Positions 6,081-14,682 of a stretch of 22,442 bases of DNA are shown here, piece by piece. The translations under genes and the position numbers were made by a program. Under the pieces are notes generated by a model. That model was not told the DNA's origin, searched no databases, and saw only the letters and a list, made by a program, of their open reading frames with translations. Position 1 is the first letter of the stretch; the number at the start of each line of letters is the position of its first letter. This DNA is from a virus, in IMG/VR virus record IMGVR_UViG_3300021488_000004, positions 1 to 22,442 of that record; one strand, 5' to 3'.

Positions 6081-7051
6081 GCTTATTACTTAGAAGGAGC
6101 GTTTTATTAGGCAAGGTTGAAGATAACTACGGAACGGATGCCTCTCCTACAACTGCGGATGCAATTTTATGTGCAGCTCCTACTGTAACTCCAGCAGGTG
6201 ATTTATTAACGAGAGACTTTGTTAGGTCTTCAATTTCACCATATCCTCATGTCATTGGTGCTAAAACAGTGGAAGTAACTTTTGACACAGAAATTAAAGG
6301 TTCAGGCACAAATTCAAGCACATCTACTAGTGCAATCATTCCTGAAATTGGAGTGTTATTTAGGGCATGTGGATTAAGTGAGACTGTAACTTGGGGTTCT
6401 ACTTCTGGCACACCTACCACTTATAATGATTTAACTGCATCTTATCAACCTGTATCCACTAATTTTGAAAGTGCTACAATTTATGTTTATTTTGACGGAG
6501 TGCTTCATAAAATAGTTGGATGCAGAGGTAGTGCTGTATTTACTTTAGATGCAGGTGCGTTTCCTAGGATTAGCTGGACTTTCAGAGGATTTTATCAGGA
6601 TGTTGTAGATGCAAGTATGGTATCGGGTGTTTATGATGATACCAAACCGCCAATTGTTGAGTCTATCAGTTTAGTATTAGGTTCTTACTCGCCTAAAGTG
6701 CAATCAGTGAGTATTGACCTTGCAAATACTATTGCAGAGATTAGAGATGTAAATGCTTCGGAGGCAATGAGAGAAATCGCAATCACAGCTAGAGATACTA
6801 ATGGAAGAATTAATCCTGAAATGGATTTAGTTGCTAATTATGATTTCTTTGGTATCTGGAAGAATGCCACTGAAAAAGCTATGAGTTGCACAATTGGAAG
6901 TTCAGGTGGAAATCGTGTAATCTTCTCTTGTCCATCAATTCAAGAAAGTAGTTTAGCTTATGGTGATAGAGAAGGAATTAGAGTATTGGACATCCCGATT
7001 AAGTTAGCAAGTGAATCTGGAGATGATGAGTTAGTAATTAAGTTTACTTAA
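6077..7051 (+). CDS. Major tail tube protein
   Basis: The 324-residue protein forms the tail shaft. Its start, LLLRRSVLLGKVEDNYGTD followed by a 'SPTTADAILCAAPTVTP' segment, is the opening seen in many siphovirus tail tube proteins ('K-x-E-x-x-Y-G-T-D-x-x-P-T-x-A-D-A'). Next comes a basic/aromatic RDFVRSSISPYPHVIGAKTV, a VTFDTEIKGSG strand, and LFRACGLSETVTW, which corresponds to the 'L-L-R-A-C-G-F' motif. The remainder is beta-rich, as expected for a tube fold. It carries one of the strongest SDs of the window, in line with a high-copy protein, and is followed by the tail assembly chaperones. The predicted fold and position agree. Confidence 0.85.
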   Translation: MSLLLRRSVLLGKVEDNYGTDASPTTADAILCAAPTVTPAGDLLTRDFVRSSISPYPHVIGAKTVEVTFDTEIKGSGTNSSTSTSAIIPEIGVLFRACGLSETVTWGSTSGTPTTYNDLTASYQPVSTNFESATIYVYFDGVLHKIVGCRGSAVFTLDAGAFPRISWTFRGFYQDVVDASMVSGVYDDTKPPIVESISLVLGSYSPKVQSVSIDLANTIAEIRDVNASEAMREIAITARDTNGRINPEMDLVANYDFFGIWKNATEKAMSCTIGSSGGNRVIFSCPSIQESSLAYGDREGIRVLDIPIKLASESGDDELVIKFT

Positions 7052-7074
7052 TTTTAAAATTAAAGGAGGTAAAG

Positions 7075-7506
7075 ATGGCAGCACAAGGATTTGACCTCTC
7101 TTTGGATGAGGATGTTATTAGTTTGGTAGATTATCAGCATGGTGAGGAGTTTCAGTTAAAACACTATGTAAGAAGGCCAACGACCTCAGAATACAAAGAA
7201 TATAGACGCAAGATTTCTGAATTTAAAGGTGGATTTAGGCGTTTTAAATGGGAAGATAGAGGTGCAGAAGCAGCCGAATGGTTATATGAAAAGATAATCC
7301 AGAGAGTAGAAGGCTATACCTTCAAAGGTAAAAACATTATGTCTGTTACTAAAGAGGAATTGGAAGAGCTTGGTAATAAACGAGGTGAAAAATACTCTAG
7401 TTGGAAATCGTTAATTCCAATCAGGCATAAGATATTTGTAATTGATAAGGTTGCTGGATTAATACTTGAAGGTGAGACAGAGATGGAGGAAGGCTTGGGG
7501 GAATAA
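7075..7506 (+). CDS. Tail assembly chaperone, gpG-like
   Basis: This 143-residue acidic protein is in the G position, between tail tube and tape measure. It starts with AAGGAGGTAA and MAAQGFDLSLDEDVISL. A central helical part (RRKISEFKGGF, AAEWLYEKIIQRV) and a Glu-rich C-terminus (EGETEMEEGLGE) are consistent with a chaperone that coats the tape measure. Near its stop is a GGGGG run (7497-7501), where a -1 shift fuses it to the downstream frame. Sequence similarity to lambda gpG itself is not evident by eye, so the call rests on position, size and the frameshift arrangement. Confidence 0.75.
   Translation: MAAQGFDLSLDEDVISLVDYQHGEEFQLKHYVRRPTTSEYKEYRRKISEFKGGFRRFKWEDRGAEAAEWLYEKIIQRVEGYTFKGKNIMSVTKEELEELGNKRGEKYSSWKSLIPIRHKIFVIDKVAGLILEGETEMEEGLGE
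7494..7501 (+). other. Programmed -1 ribosomal frameshift site
   Basis: The 0-frame codons are TTG GGG GAA TAA. Sliding back one base at the run of five Gs keeps GGG on its cognate and continues as GGA ATA ATT AGG, which stays open to 7802. The stop of the 0 frame is directly downstream. Lambda uses a -1 shift at GGGAAAG in the same gene pair. The -1 frame closes upstream at a TGA, so the shift must occur in this interval. Confidence 0.72.
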
Positions 7507-7802
7507 TTAGGCAATTCTTAAAGCATAGCTGTAATCCTGCGACTTGTGATGCTTATAAGATTTCGCAAGGAAAGGCTTGTGAGGGTTGCCCAGATAATCC
7601 TGATAACTGGCAGAAAGAATTTGAACCTGAATTGCTTACATTTTCAAATCATATAATTTGGCTGCATACTTTGAGACTTTCGGGATGTGGATTTCAAATG
7701 GATGACCTTAGTCTTACCGAATGGAAAGGGTTAGAGATACTGGAAAGAGAGTTAAAGAGAAAGGAATTAGAAGATATTGAAGAAATGAAACGCAAGAGGT
7801 AG
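7500..7802 (+). CDS. -1 frame extension of the tail chaperone, gpGT-like
   Basis: The -1 frame is open for 100 codons to TAG at 7800 and has no ATG, GTG or TTG for over 40 codons, so a separate gene start is unlikely. A GT-type fusion of about 242 residues is expected. The extension has a C-x4-C-x10-C-x2-C cluster at 7530-7589 (CNPATC...ACEGCP), which could bind zinc. It ends in a helical part WLHTLRLSGCGFQMDDL followed by a charged helix (EWKGLEILERELKRKE) reminiscent of the T domain, which binds tail tube protein in lambda. The reading frame stops five bases before the tape measure start. Confidence 0.78.
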   Translation, partial: GIIRQFLKHSCNPATCDAYKISQGKACEGCPDNPDNWQKEFEPELLTFSNHIIWLHTLRLSGCGFQMDDLSLTEWKGLEILERELKRKELEDIEEMKRKR

Positions 7803-7807
7803 GACAA

Positions 7808-10800
7808 TTGGCAAAGGGCTACGATGTAAGTATCACCATAACTACTCAATGGAGGGAGGGTGGCAAACCACCTTCCCCTCAAAAGATTGAACGAATTAAA
7901 AAGCCTATTCGGGATTTAAATACTGAAATTCGCAAACAACAAGGATTATTATCTAGATTTTATAATAACTGGAAAAGCACTTTTGCTGTTTTTGCTGCTG
8001 GATATGCCTCAGTTGTATTATTCTTGGGAGCTATGAGAGCTTTAAGCAATACAATTACAGGCGGAATTAAAAAGATTGCTGAGTTTGAAGCTTCAGTAGC
8101 TTCCTTAACCGCTAGATTAATATCATTAATCAGAACCAAACCAGGAGAGAGTTTGTCTGCTGGATGGGAACGAATATCTAATTATGTAAAGGATGTATAT
8201 ACCTGGGCTGTCAAATTAGATGCTCAATTCATTGGAACGGCTGAAGAATTAATGGAAGCATTCAAGGCTTTAGCTGACCAAGGAATAATTTTAAATGTTC
8301 AATCTGAAGAACATCGTAAAGCGTGGCTTGCTATTGCTGCTGCTGCTAAAGCAGCCAATCCTCATATTCAAAGACAAGGACAAATATATCAGGAAATCAG
8401 AGGTTTTATTCAGCATATCACAAGACAGGGAAATGAACTTGCAAGACAAGCAAAAGCAATGATTCCGAATTATGAAAAACAAGTTGAACTTCTCTCAAGT
8501 GCAGATGAGTGGGCTAAATTCTTAAATACTCATTTCTTAGGCTATTTGGTCTTATCTCAAAAAATTGGTCAAACTTGGGATGCCATTGTTGCTACATTTG
8601 GAAGTTATTTTAGTTTACTACAAAGGTTTGGATTGAGGCCATTATTTGAAACCTTAAAAAATATCATTCTGGATATGGCAAATTATTTAAGAGAACACCT
8701 CGTGCCTTTAAGTGCTAATTTTGCCATAATTTGGCGTGAAATTTCTCCTGCTATTCGTTTAGTTGCTGATATATTTGGGATAATATTCAAGACCATTTCA
8801 GCTATATCTCCTGTAATTGCTGCGATTTCCCATGTCATTGGCACACTAGCATCCTTATTTAGAGTGCCACTTAAATTGTTTTCTCTAATGCTAGATAAGC
8901 TTATAGATTATGAAGGACAATTAATTAGAATAGAAAACCAACAGAAACGGACATTCACAATTACAGAAACTGAAAGAAAACTACTGGAACTCAGAAAAAA
9001 AGAAGAAAAAATTGATTTAGCTAAACCATTGCAATTAGCTAAAGAAGCGGAGTTTGAGTTATTAGCAGCAGCTAAAAGTGCGACTTATGCAAGACTTGAA
9101 TTAAAACGTCGTGAAATTAAAGCTGAGATGGAGAAAACAAAGACAAAAATTAAAATGTTACTAGAAGAAAGGCAATTAGAACAGAAACTAGCACAAGAAA
9201 GAAAAGAAGAAGCAGAAAAAGAACGAAAAAAATGGGAGAGTGATTATAACAAATGGGTTAAGCTCAATTCAGAACTTAGCCAATTGCAACAGAGATTATA
9301 CAGGATGCCTCTTGGAGGTGGAGCTGAAGCTGGGGAAATAATGTCCCGAATTAATCAAATTAAACCAAAAATATTAGAGCTATCAGAAAGCCTTAATAAG
9401 TATAACAAAGCTCAGGAAGATTATACTAAAAATTCTGAAAAAGCTAAACAAGCTGAGCAAAAGATTGTGGAGCTTAGAGGAAAGTTAACAATATTAAATA
9501 AATATCTCGCACTTGTTACAAAACAATTAACTGAAGAGGACGAACGTTTAAGAAAAGAAAAAGAAGAAGGAACTAAAAAAGAAATAAGTAATATTCAAAA
9601 AATCCGTGATGCTTACAATGCTTTGTTAATGGATTATGAAAGATATGAAAGCCAAAGAAAAGAAATTTCTCAAGAAATGGCTACTGAGAGATTAAGAATT
9701 GAGGCTAAGCTTACAGGTAGTCTGGAAGACCAATATAAATATCGTATGAAACAAGTAGAAGAATGGGAAACTCAAAAATTGAACCGAGTTTTATCTATCA
9801 GAAATGCAATGCTGAAAAAGATTGAAGCGATGGCAAGAAGAATTAGAGAAGAAGCAGCGAAAGAAGGCAGAACATCACTTGACCAATTGACACAAGAAGA
9901 ATTAAAAATGCTTGTTAACTTGGTTAAAAAACGAGTTCAAGTAGAAAAAGATGCTGAAGATGCAATAAATGCAATAAGAAGAGCAGGAGCAGATAAAGGA
10001 AAAGAAATCTTTAGAGATATATATACTTATTCTATAGATTTAGCACAAACTTTTCAAAATACAATTTCAGATGCTTTTGAAGGCATAGTATTAGGAACTC
10101 GGAAACTTTCAGATGTTTTTAAGGCTATGCGAGATGCTTTAGTGCGAGAGTTTGCAACGGGTTTAGCTGGAATGATTACAAAGAAAATTGAATGGGAAAA
10201 AACCTTAATTGGAAATTTAGAAATAAACTTACCTAAAGCATTTGGAAACCCTTTAGAAAAGATAAAATCCATTTGGTCTTCTGCTATGGATTGGCTTAAA
10301 GGCTCAACAGGTAAATTGCTGGGAGCACTGGGCACTGCTACATATGGCATTGCTGGAATGGTGGGAAGTGAACCTTGGCGTGCTATTGGTGGTGCTGGTG
10401 CAACAGCAGCCTTGTTTACAGGCCATCCTGTAATTGCTATGGCAACAATCACAGCAGCAGAAATTGGAAGAGCAATCTTTAAAGGTAGAGTTGAATGGGT
10501 AGGTGTTGGTGCTGGTGCAGCGGGGATACCAATAACTCAGATTGGATTGAGAAGAGGAATTCCTATGAGACCCATTTTAGGAGCGGGTATGTTAGCTGGT
10601 GGAGCATTGGGTGCAATTGGAGGTCAAACTTTGGGAGCTGTGGGTGCAGCTTTAGGTGGAACTGGTGGAACACTCGGTGCGATGCTAGGTGGGGCAGCAT
10701 TTGGTGCTGGTATAGGTCTTGCTGTAGCTGGCATAGTTTCTTTATTTACCTCAATGTTTAGCCGTAAATGGCCAACTATCCGTGGAACAGCAGAGATATC

Positions 10801-12952
10801 ATTAAAAGGTTTAAGTGATAGTCTAGATTATGTTGAAGGGTATATGAGGGAGATTGAAAAATATCTGGATGAACATACTGAAATCTATGCAATGTATAAG
10901 ACTAAGTTTGCTAGAATCACAATAATGGAAAAGAGAGATGTCAAAGGAAGCATGGATGAGATTACACAGGCATTTGGTAGTTTTGTAGATGATTTGGTTG
11001 ATTTTTACCAAAGTATTCTTCCTTCAACAATGAGATTTGAAGAATTGCCTAGCATTAAAATGACTTTTGGTGCTGGTAAGAAAAACATGGAAAATCTAGC
11101 TAAGCAGTTTGTTAATGAACTGGTATCACAAACATACAATGCTTGGGCAGTGCCAATTGTAGAAGAATATAATAGATTGCTTGGTATGGATTTATTTGAA
11201 AAATTTGGTTTACCTAAAATTGGCGAACTAGTTGGTGGGATTGGACATCGCTGGAATGAGCAAATGAAAAAGTTATATGAGAGACTTAGCAGAGAAGTAT
11301 TACCATCATTAGGAGTTGCTTTCACTTATGCCAAAACAATCATGAACCTAGTGGATAAATATGGAGAGGGATTGGTTGGTATATATAAGGATGAGATTGC
11401 TAATGAACTCGTAAATATGTTAGAGAAATATAAAGGTGAAGTGCAGGGGCTAAAGGAAGAAGAAGTAAAAAAGAAAGCAGAGGAGTTTGGACAAACTGTC
11501 AATGAATACCTGTCAACAGTGGTTTCTATCATTGGTGAGATAGAAGATATTATTGCTCAATATACTTTGAGTTCATTTGAGCAGAATTTACGAGAGATAA
11601 GAAGCTGGTATCAGGAAAAACTAGCTGAGCTTACTTCTTTGGGCTTGTCCACAGAGAGGTTGCTGCTTGCTGTCACATTGAAGATTAAAAATCTTATAGA
11701 ACAATCAGTAATTGCACCTCTTAAATCTTTATATGTCTCCATTCAGCAATTTAGATTGCCTGAGCCTGCTTTTGTTTCATGGCAGGTTGCACAATTAGAA
11801 ACTAAATGGGGGCCAATCTGGGGTGATATTGATGCCTTGGCAGGTAGATGGGATGAGTTGATTGCAGATGCCTCAACATATTTTAGCTTATTACAGAGAC
11901 AGTTTGAATTTGAGGCACAAGCCATTAGGGCAAGGGCAGAAGAAAGAAAAGCACAAATCAGGACTGAAGCGGAAGCACAAAGAGCAGTGATGCAGGAGAG
12001 GCTGAATGGAATACAAGAAGAAACCTCAGCACTCCGAGAACAAAAGAGAGAGTTAGAAAGCATTAAAGAACAATGGAAAGGTGTGATAGATAGTATAAAG
12101 CAAAGGCTACAAGAATTACAGTTTGGCCCTGAAGCACCAGTGCAGTCTTGGGCTGCCTATCAGGTCAAATGGGCTGAACTAGTGGAAGCAGCAAAGACTA
12201 GTCCTGAAGCTGCACAAGAGCTAATTGAATTTTCAAAGAGGTATTTAGAAATAGCTAAGATATATGCACCAAGTCAATACCTAGACATTTGGCAACAAGT
12301 AGTAAGCACCTTACAGGATGTTGAAAATAATGCGGTTTCTGAAATAGATTTATTACAGACACAGATTGATGCAATAGAAAGGCAGACAGAGGCACTAGAA
12401 AATAGGGCTAGAGATATTGAGCGTTCAATGAACAATATTGGCAGTGATTTATCAGCACGGTTAGCTGCAATAGATGCCCAAGCAGAGCAACAAATTACAT
12501 TGCTAAGACAAGAGTATGCCAACAGGATGATGGCAATCCATGACCGTCTAAGAGAAGTGGGTGAGTATCTTGCAAAGCAGATAGAAGAGCAAATGCCAGA
12601 AGATATTAGACTGCTTACAGCAACAGCAAACTGGCTAGAGAAAATATACAATTATTTAACTGGCGTTCCATCGGCACAAACAGGTGGAGTAACTACAAGA
12701 GAGGGTCTATATCATCTCCATGCAGGGGAAACAATATTACCACGTAATACAAATATTAAGGTTGAGATTGACAGTGATAAACTAGGTAAGTCAATTGCAT
12801 CATCATTACTAAGTGCTGGTGTAACTAGTGGGTCTGGTTCTCAATCTATCCATCTGCATATAGACGGTAGAGAAATAGCAACAGTTACAGCCGAGCAAAT
12901 GAGGCGAGGTCACTCTGAACTGATTAAGCAAGTAAGGAGGGTGTCGCACTAG
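7808..12952 (+). CDS. Tape measure protein
   Basis: This 1714-residue protein sets tail length and probably helps DNA cross the envelope. TTG 7808 is preceded by AGAGGTAGGA and encodes MAKGYDVSIT. Features in order: an N-terminal helical region with a hydrophobic patch (FAVFAAGYASVVLFLGAM), long coiled coils rich in Glu/Lys/Arg/Gln between about residues 380 and 690, a Gly/Ala-rich hydrophobic zone at about 835-980 (for example GAGMLAGGALGAIGGQTLG) ending in IVSLFTSMF, more helices, a second coiled coil at about 1365-1600, and a C-terminus QTGGV...GLYHLHAGETILP that recalls the conserved end of many tape measures. I recognise no peptidase or lysozyme domain. At about 0.15 nm per residue the tail would be near 250 nm. 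Its stop overlaps the next start by one base. Confidence 0.92.
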   Translation: MAKGYDVSITITTQWREGGKPPSPQKIERIKKPIRDLNTEIRKQQGLLSRFYNNWKSTFAVFAAGYASVVLFLGAMRALSNTITGGIKKIAEFEASVASLTARLISLIRTKPGESLSAGWERISNYVKDVYTWAVKLDAQFIGTAEELMEAFKALADQGIILNVQSEEHRKAWLAIAAAAKAANPHIQRQGQIYQEIRGFIQHITRQGNELARQAKAMIPNYEKQVELLSSADEWAKFLNTHFLGYLVLSQKIGQTWDAIVATFGSYFSLLQRFGLRPLFETLKNIILDMANYLREHLVPLSANFAIIWREISPAIRLVADIFGIIFKTISAISPVIAAISHVIGTLASLFRVPLKLFSLMLDKLIDYEGQLIRIENQQKRTFTITETERKLLELRKKEEKIDLAKPLQLAKEAEFELLAAAKSATYARLELKRREIKAEMEKTKTKIKMLLEERQLEQKLAQERKEEAEKERKKWESDYNKWVKLNSELSQLQQRLYRMPLGGGAEAGEIMSRINQIKPKILELSESLNKYNKAQEDYTKNSEKAKQAEQKIVELRGKLTILNKYLALVTKQLTEEDERLRKEKEEGTKKEISNIQKIRDAYNALLMDYERYESQRKEISQEMATERLRIEAKLTGSLEDQYKYRMKQVEEWETQKLNRVLSIRNAMLKKIEAMARRIREEAAKEGRTSLDQLTQEELKMLVNLVKKRVQVEKDAEDAINAIRRAGADKGKEIFRDIYTYSIDLAQTFQNTISDAFEGIVLGTRKLSDVFKAMRDALVREFATGLAGMITKKIEWEKTLIGNLEINLPKAFGNPLEKIKSIWSSAMDWLKGSTGKLLGALGTATYGIAGMVGSEPWRAIGGAGATAALFTGHPVIAMATITAAEIGRAIFKGRVEWVGVGAGAAGIPITQIGLRRGIPMRPILGAGMLAGGALGAIGGQTLGAVGAALGGTGGTLGAMLGGAAFGAGIGLAVAGIVSLFTSMFSRKWPTIRGTAEISLKGLSDSLDYVEGYMREIEKYLDEHTEIYAMYKTKFARITIMEKRDVKGSMDEITQAFGSFVDDLVDFYQSILPSTMRFEELPSIKMTFGAGKKNMENLAKQFVNELVSQTYNAWAVPIVEEYNRLLGMDLFEKFGLPKIGELVGGIGHRWNEQMKKLYERLSREVLPSLGVAFTYAKTIMNLVDKYGEGLVGIYKDEIANELVNMLEKYKGEVQGLKEEEVKKKAEEFGQTVNEYLSTVVSIIGEIEDIIAQYTLSSFEQNLREIRSWYQEKLAELTSLGLSTERLLLAVTLKIKNLIEQSVIAPLKSLYVSIQQFRLPEPAFVSWQVAQLETKWGPIWGDIDALAGRWDELIADASTYFSLLQRQFEFEAQAIRARAEERKAQIRTEAEAQRAVMQERLNGIQEETSALREQKRELESIKEQWKGVIDSIKQRLQELQFGPEAPVQSWAAYQVKWAELVEAAKTSPEAAQELIEFSKRYLEIAKIYAPSQYLDIWQQVVSTLQDVENNAVSEIDLLQTQIDAIERQTEALENRARDIERSMNNIGSDLSARLAAIDAQAEQQITLLRQEYANRMMAIHDRLREVGEYLAKQIEEQMPEDIRLLTATANWLEKIYNYLTGVPSAQTGGVTTREGLYHLHAGETILPRNTNIKVEIDSDKLGKSIASSLLSAGVTSGSGSQSIHLHIDGREIATVTAEQMRRGHSELIKQVRRVSH

Positions 12953-13437
12953 TGGCTAAGTCATTTTTCTCTTGGCAATGGGCAGATGGTTGGGAATGGG
13001 GTGATGGATGGCAGTGGTGCAGTATTTCAGGCAAAATGGCTGATTATTTACCTCACAAAGAACCAGATTATGATGCAGAGTTTCCTGATTTACCTGTGGA
13101 GAGTTTGTCTGAGAATATAGATACAGAGTGTAGGATAGTTGAGACAGAAGACAATGATGAGGAAAGGGTGGCTATGAGTGAACCATTTTTTATAGTCACA
13201 CTGAACTTCCCTCAACTAAGTAAAAACCAGATTGCAACACTGTTTGATTTTTATTTTAATGAAAATAAGGCTAATGGTAGGATTAATTCTTTCAAATGGA
13301 CACATCCCACAGATAACTGCACTTATGTAGTGCGGTTTGATACGGATTTAGAGAGTGGTCTTAAAAGAGGATTTTATGCTGATAGTTTTTCAATTGATTT
13401 ACGAGTGTTGGGGTGGGATACATTAGATTTAGATTGA
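12952..13437 (+). CDS. Tail-tip protein, gpM/distal-tail-like, with Trp-rich N-terminus
   Basis: The 161-residue protein starts at GTG 12952, which overlaps the tape measure stop and has AAGGAGG 11 bases upstream. Residues 8-22 are an unusual Trp-rich repeat, WQWADGWEWGDGWQW. From residue 38 to 155 it is one domain: a PDYDAEFPDLP entry, an arm, then LNFPQLSKNQIATLFDFYF, SFKWTHPTDNCTYVVRFDT and a closing SIDLRVLG. The order of a paired strand, a helix leading to F-D-F-Y, an F-x-W-x-x-P loop and a final strand resembles lambda minor tail protein M and distal tail proteins, and the gene is in that position, directly after the tape measure. The same domain recurs at the C-terminus of the beta-helix protein encoded at 14927-16984. 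An internal ATG at 13036 exists but lacks an SD. Confidence 0.6.
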   Translation: MAKSFFSWQWADGWEWGDGWQWCSISGKMADYLPHKEPDYDAEFPDLPVESLSENIDTECRIVETEDNDEERVAMSEPFFIVTLNFPQLSKNQIATLFDFYFNENKANGRINSFKWTHPTDNCTYVVRFDTDLESGLKRGFYADSFSIDLRVLGWDTLDLD

Positions 13438-13449
13438 AGAGGTTAGGGT

Positions 13450-14673
13450 ATGGCAGATAAACGAGTATATTCATGTGTTGCGTTAACTGGCGGGGCTTCA
13501 GGTGCTCTTGATGCTTTGCCATATAATTCATTGCAAGACGGCGAGTTAGCATTCACTGTGACAGATGATTATATTTATGTTCATGTCTTTGATGCTAGTA
13601 GCTCATCCTCAGAAAGCTCACCAGATGTAATTACACCTGATGACGTAGGCTCAAACACAGGGCGATGGTTGCTCAGGCTTAGTTTTCTTGAACCATTATA
13701 TGTAGATAGGACAAATAGTAGGTTAGGGCTGGGTAAGAGTCCTAGTTATCAACTTGATATGACTGGTAGTATAAATCTAGAGAACACCACTCATGCCAAT
13801 CAGTATGGGATTATATACAAAGAAGGGACTGCGTTTTTTCATAACTTTAATTATGGTGATAATGGAACTGTAACCACTGTTGGGCATAATCTCTTTATCG
13901 GTGAGAATGCGGGTAACCTCACTATGGGGTCAACAGCAACTCAAACTTACCATAGTAGCTATAATATTGGGATAGGAGATGATGTGCTTCATGCCAATAC
14001 TACTGGTTATCAGAATGTAGGGATTGGCCCGTTAGCTCTTAGCTCAAACACTTCTGGAGTTGAAAATTCAGTAGTGGGGTATAATGCACTTCATGCTAAT
14101 ACTACTGGTAGGTATAATTCAGGATTAGGAACACGAGTGCTTTCTTACAATTCTAGTGGTGATTATAACTCAGGATTAGGAAATCGGGCACTTGGAAATA
14201 ATACTACTGGAGATTACAATGTAGGGATAGGATATAATGCAGGACGATATATTGCTAACGGCTCTGACCCTAATCAAACTTCTAATCAATGTATTTTTAT
14301 TGGTTCTGATACCAAAGCATCTGCTGATGGTGTTACTAATGAGATAGTAATCGGTTATGATGCGACTGGAAAAGGAAGCAATACAATAGTATTAGGGAAT
14401 GATAGTATTACAAAGACATTTTTAAAGGGTAGTGTTAGCATAGGAGTAGCAGACCCTGAAGAGGCAGTCCATGCGTCTGGAAAAGGTTATTTTACCGAAG
14501 GTGTTAGAGTAAGAGAGGATGTAGATGATTATGGTGGTAATTTCACAAATTATACCCCTCCAACTGGTGCTAGTGCCTTGATTATTTTAGCAGCAGACAC
14601 TAATGCGTCTAACCCAGGTCAAAGGCTTTATGCTTATGTAAATGGAAGTTGGAGATATGTAGATTTAACTTAG
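13450..14673 (+). CDS. Repeat-rich tail fibre protein
   Basis: The 407-residue protein is a likely trimeric fibre. An N-terminal attachment-like part (MADKRVYSCVALTGGASGAL) includes a Ser-rich linker (SSSSSESS). It is followed by GLGKSPSYQLDMTGSI and, near the C-terminus, SIGVADPEEAVHASGKGYF. Both fit the 'G-[IL]-G-x-x-P-x-x-x-[LV]-x-x-[ST]-G' motif common in phage and adhesin fibres. Between them lie six 17-residue repeats (residues 166-267) rich in Asn, Gly and small hydrophobics. The C-terminus ends RLYAYVNGSWRYVDLT, a small sheet found in many fibre ends. No S74 chaperone is seen. Start ATG follows GAGGTTAGGG. The role is host contact or side fibre; the receptor is unknown. Confidence 0.75.
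   Translation: MADKRVYSCVALTGGASGALDALPYNSLQDGELAFTVTDDYIYVHVFDASSSSSESSPDVITPDDVGSNTGRWLLRLSFLEPLYVDRTNSRLGLGKSPSYQLDMTGSINLENTTHANQYGIIYKEGTAFFHNFNYGDNGTVTTVGHNLFIGENAGNLTMGSTATQTYHSSYNIGIGDDVLHANTTGYQNVGIGPLALSSNTSGVENSVVGYNALHANTTGRYNSGLGTRVLSYNSSGDYNSGLGNRALGNNTTGDYNVGIGYNAGRYIANGSDPNQTSNQCIFIGSDTKASADGVTNEIVIGYDATGKGSNTIVLGNDSITKTFLKGSVSIGVADPEEAVHASGKGYFTEGVRVREDVDDYGGNFTNYTPPTGASALIILAADTNASNPGQRLYAYVNGSWRYVDLT
13945..14250 (+). repeat. Six in-frame 51-bp (17-residue) tandem repeats
   Basis: Units in order begin TYHSSYNIGIG, NTTGYQNVGIG, NTSGVENSVVG, NTTGRYNSGLG, NSSGDYNSGLG and NTTGDYNVGIG. The consensus is N-T-[TS]-G-x-x-N-[SV]-G-[IL]-G-x-x-A-L-x-x. The first unit is degenerate. 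Such repeats usually build a YadA-like or beta-roll shaft in trimers. The high similarity of neighbouring units at DNA level (e.g. TCAGGATTAGGA twice) suggests recent duplication or gene conversion. Confidence 0.85.
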
Positions 14674-14682
14674 GAGTTTTGA

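Noticed and set aside
10054-10452. A 132-codon minus-strand frame within the tape measure gene
   Set aside because: It overlaps a continuous tape measure frame, its product looks like reverse-translated Ala/Gly codons, and there is no SD.
10495-10761. An 88-codon plus-strand frame with many Trp and Cys
   Set aside because: This is the alternate frame of the Gly-rich tape measure zone; GGT/GCT-rich DNA creates TGG and TGT codons.
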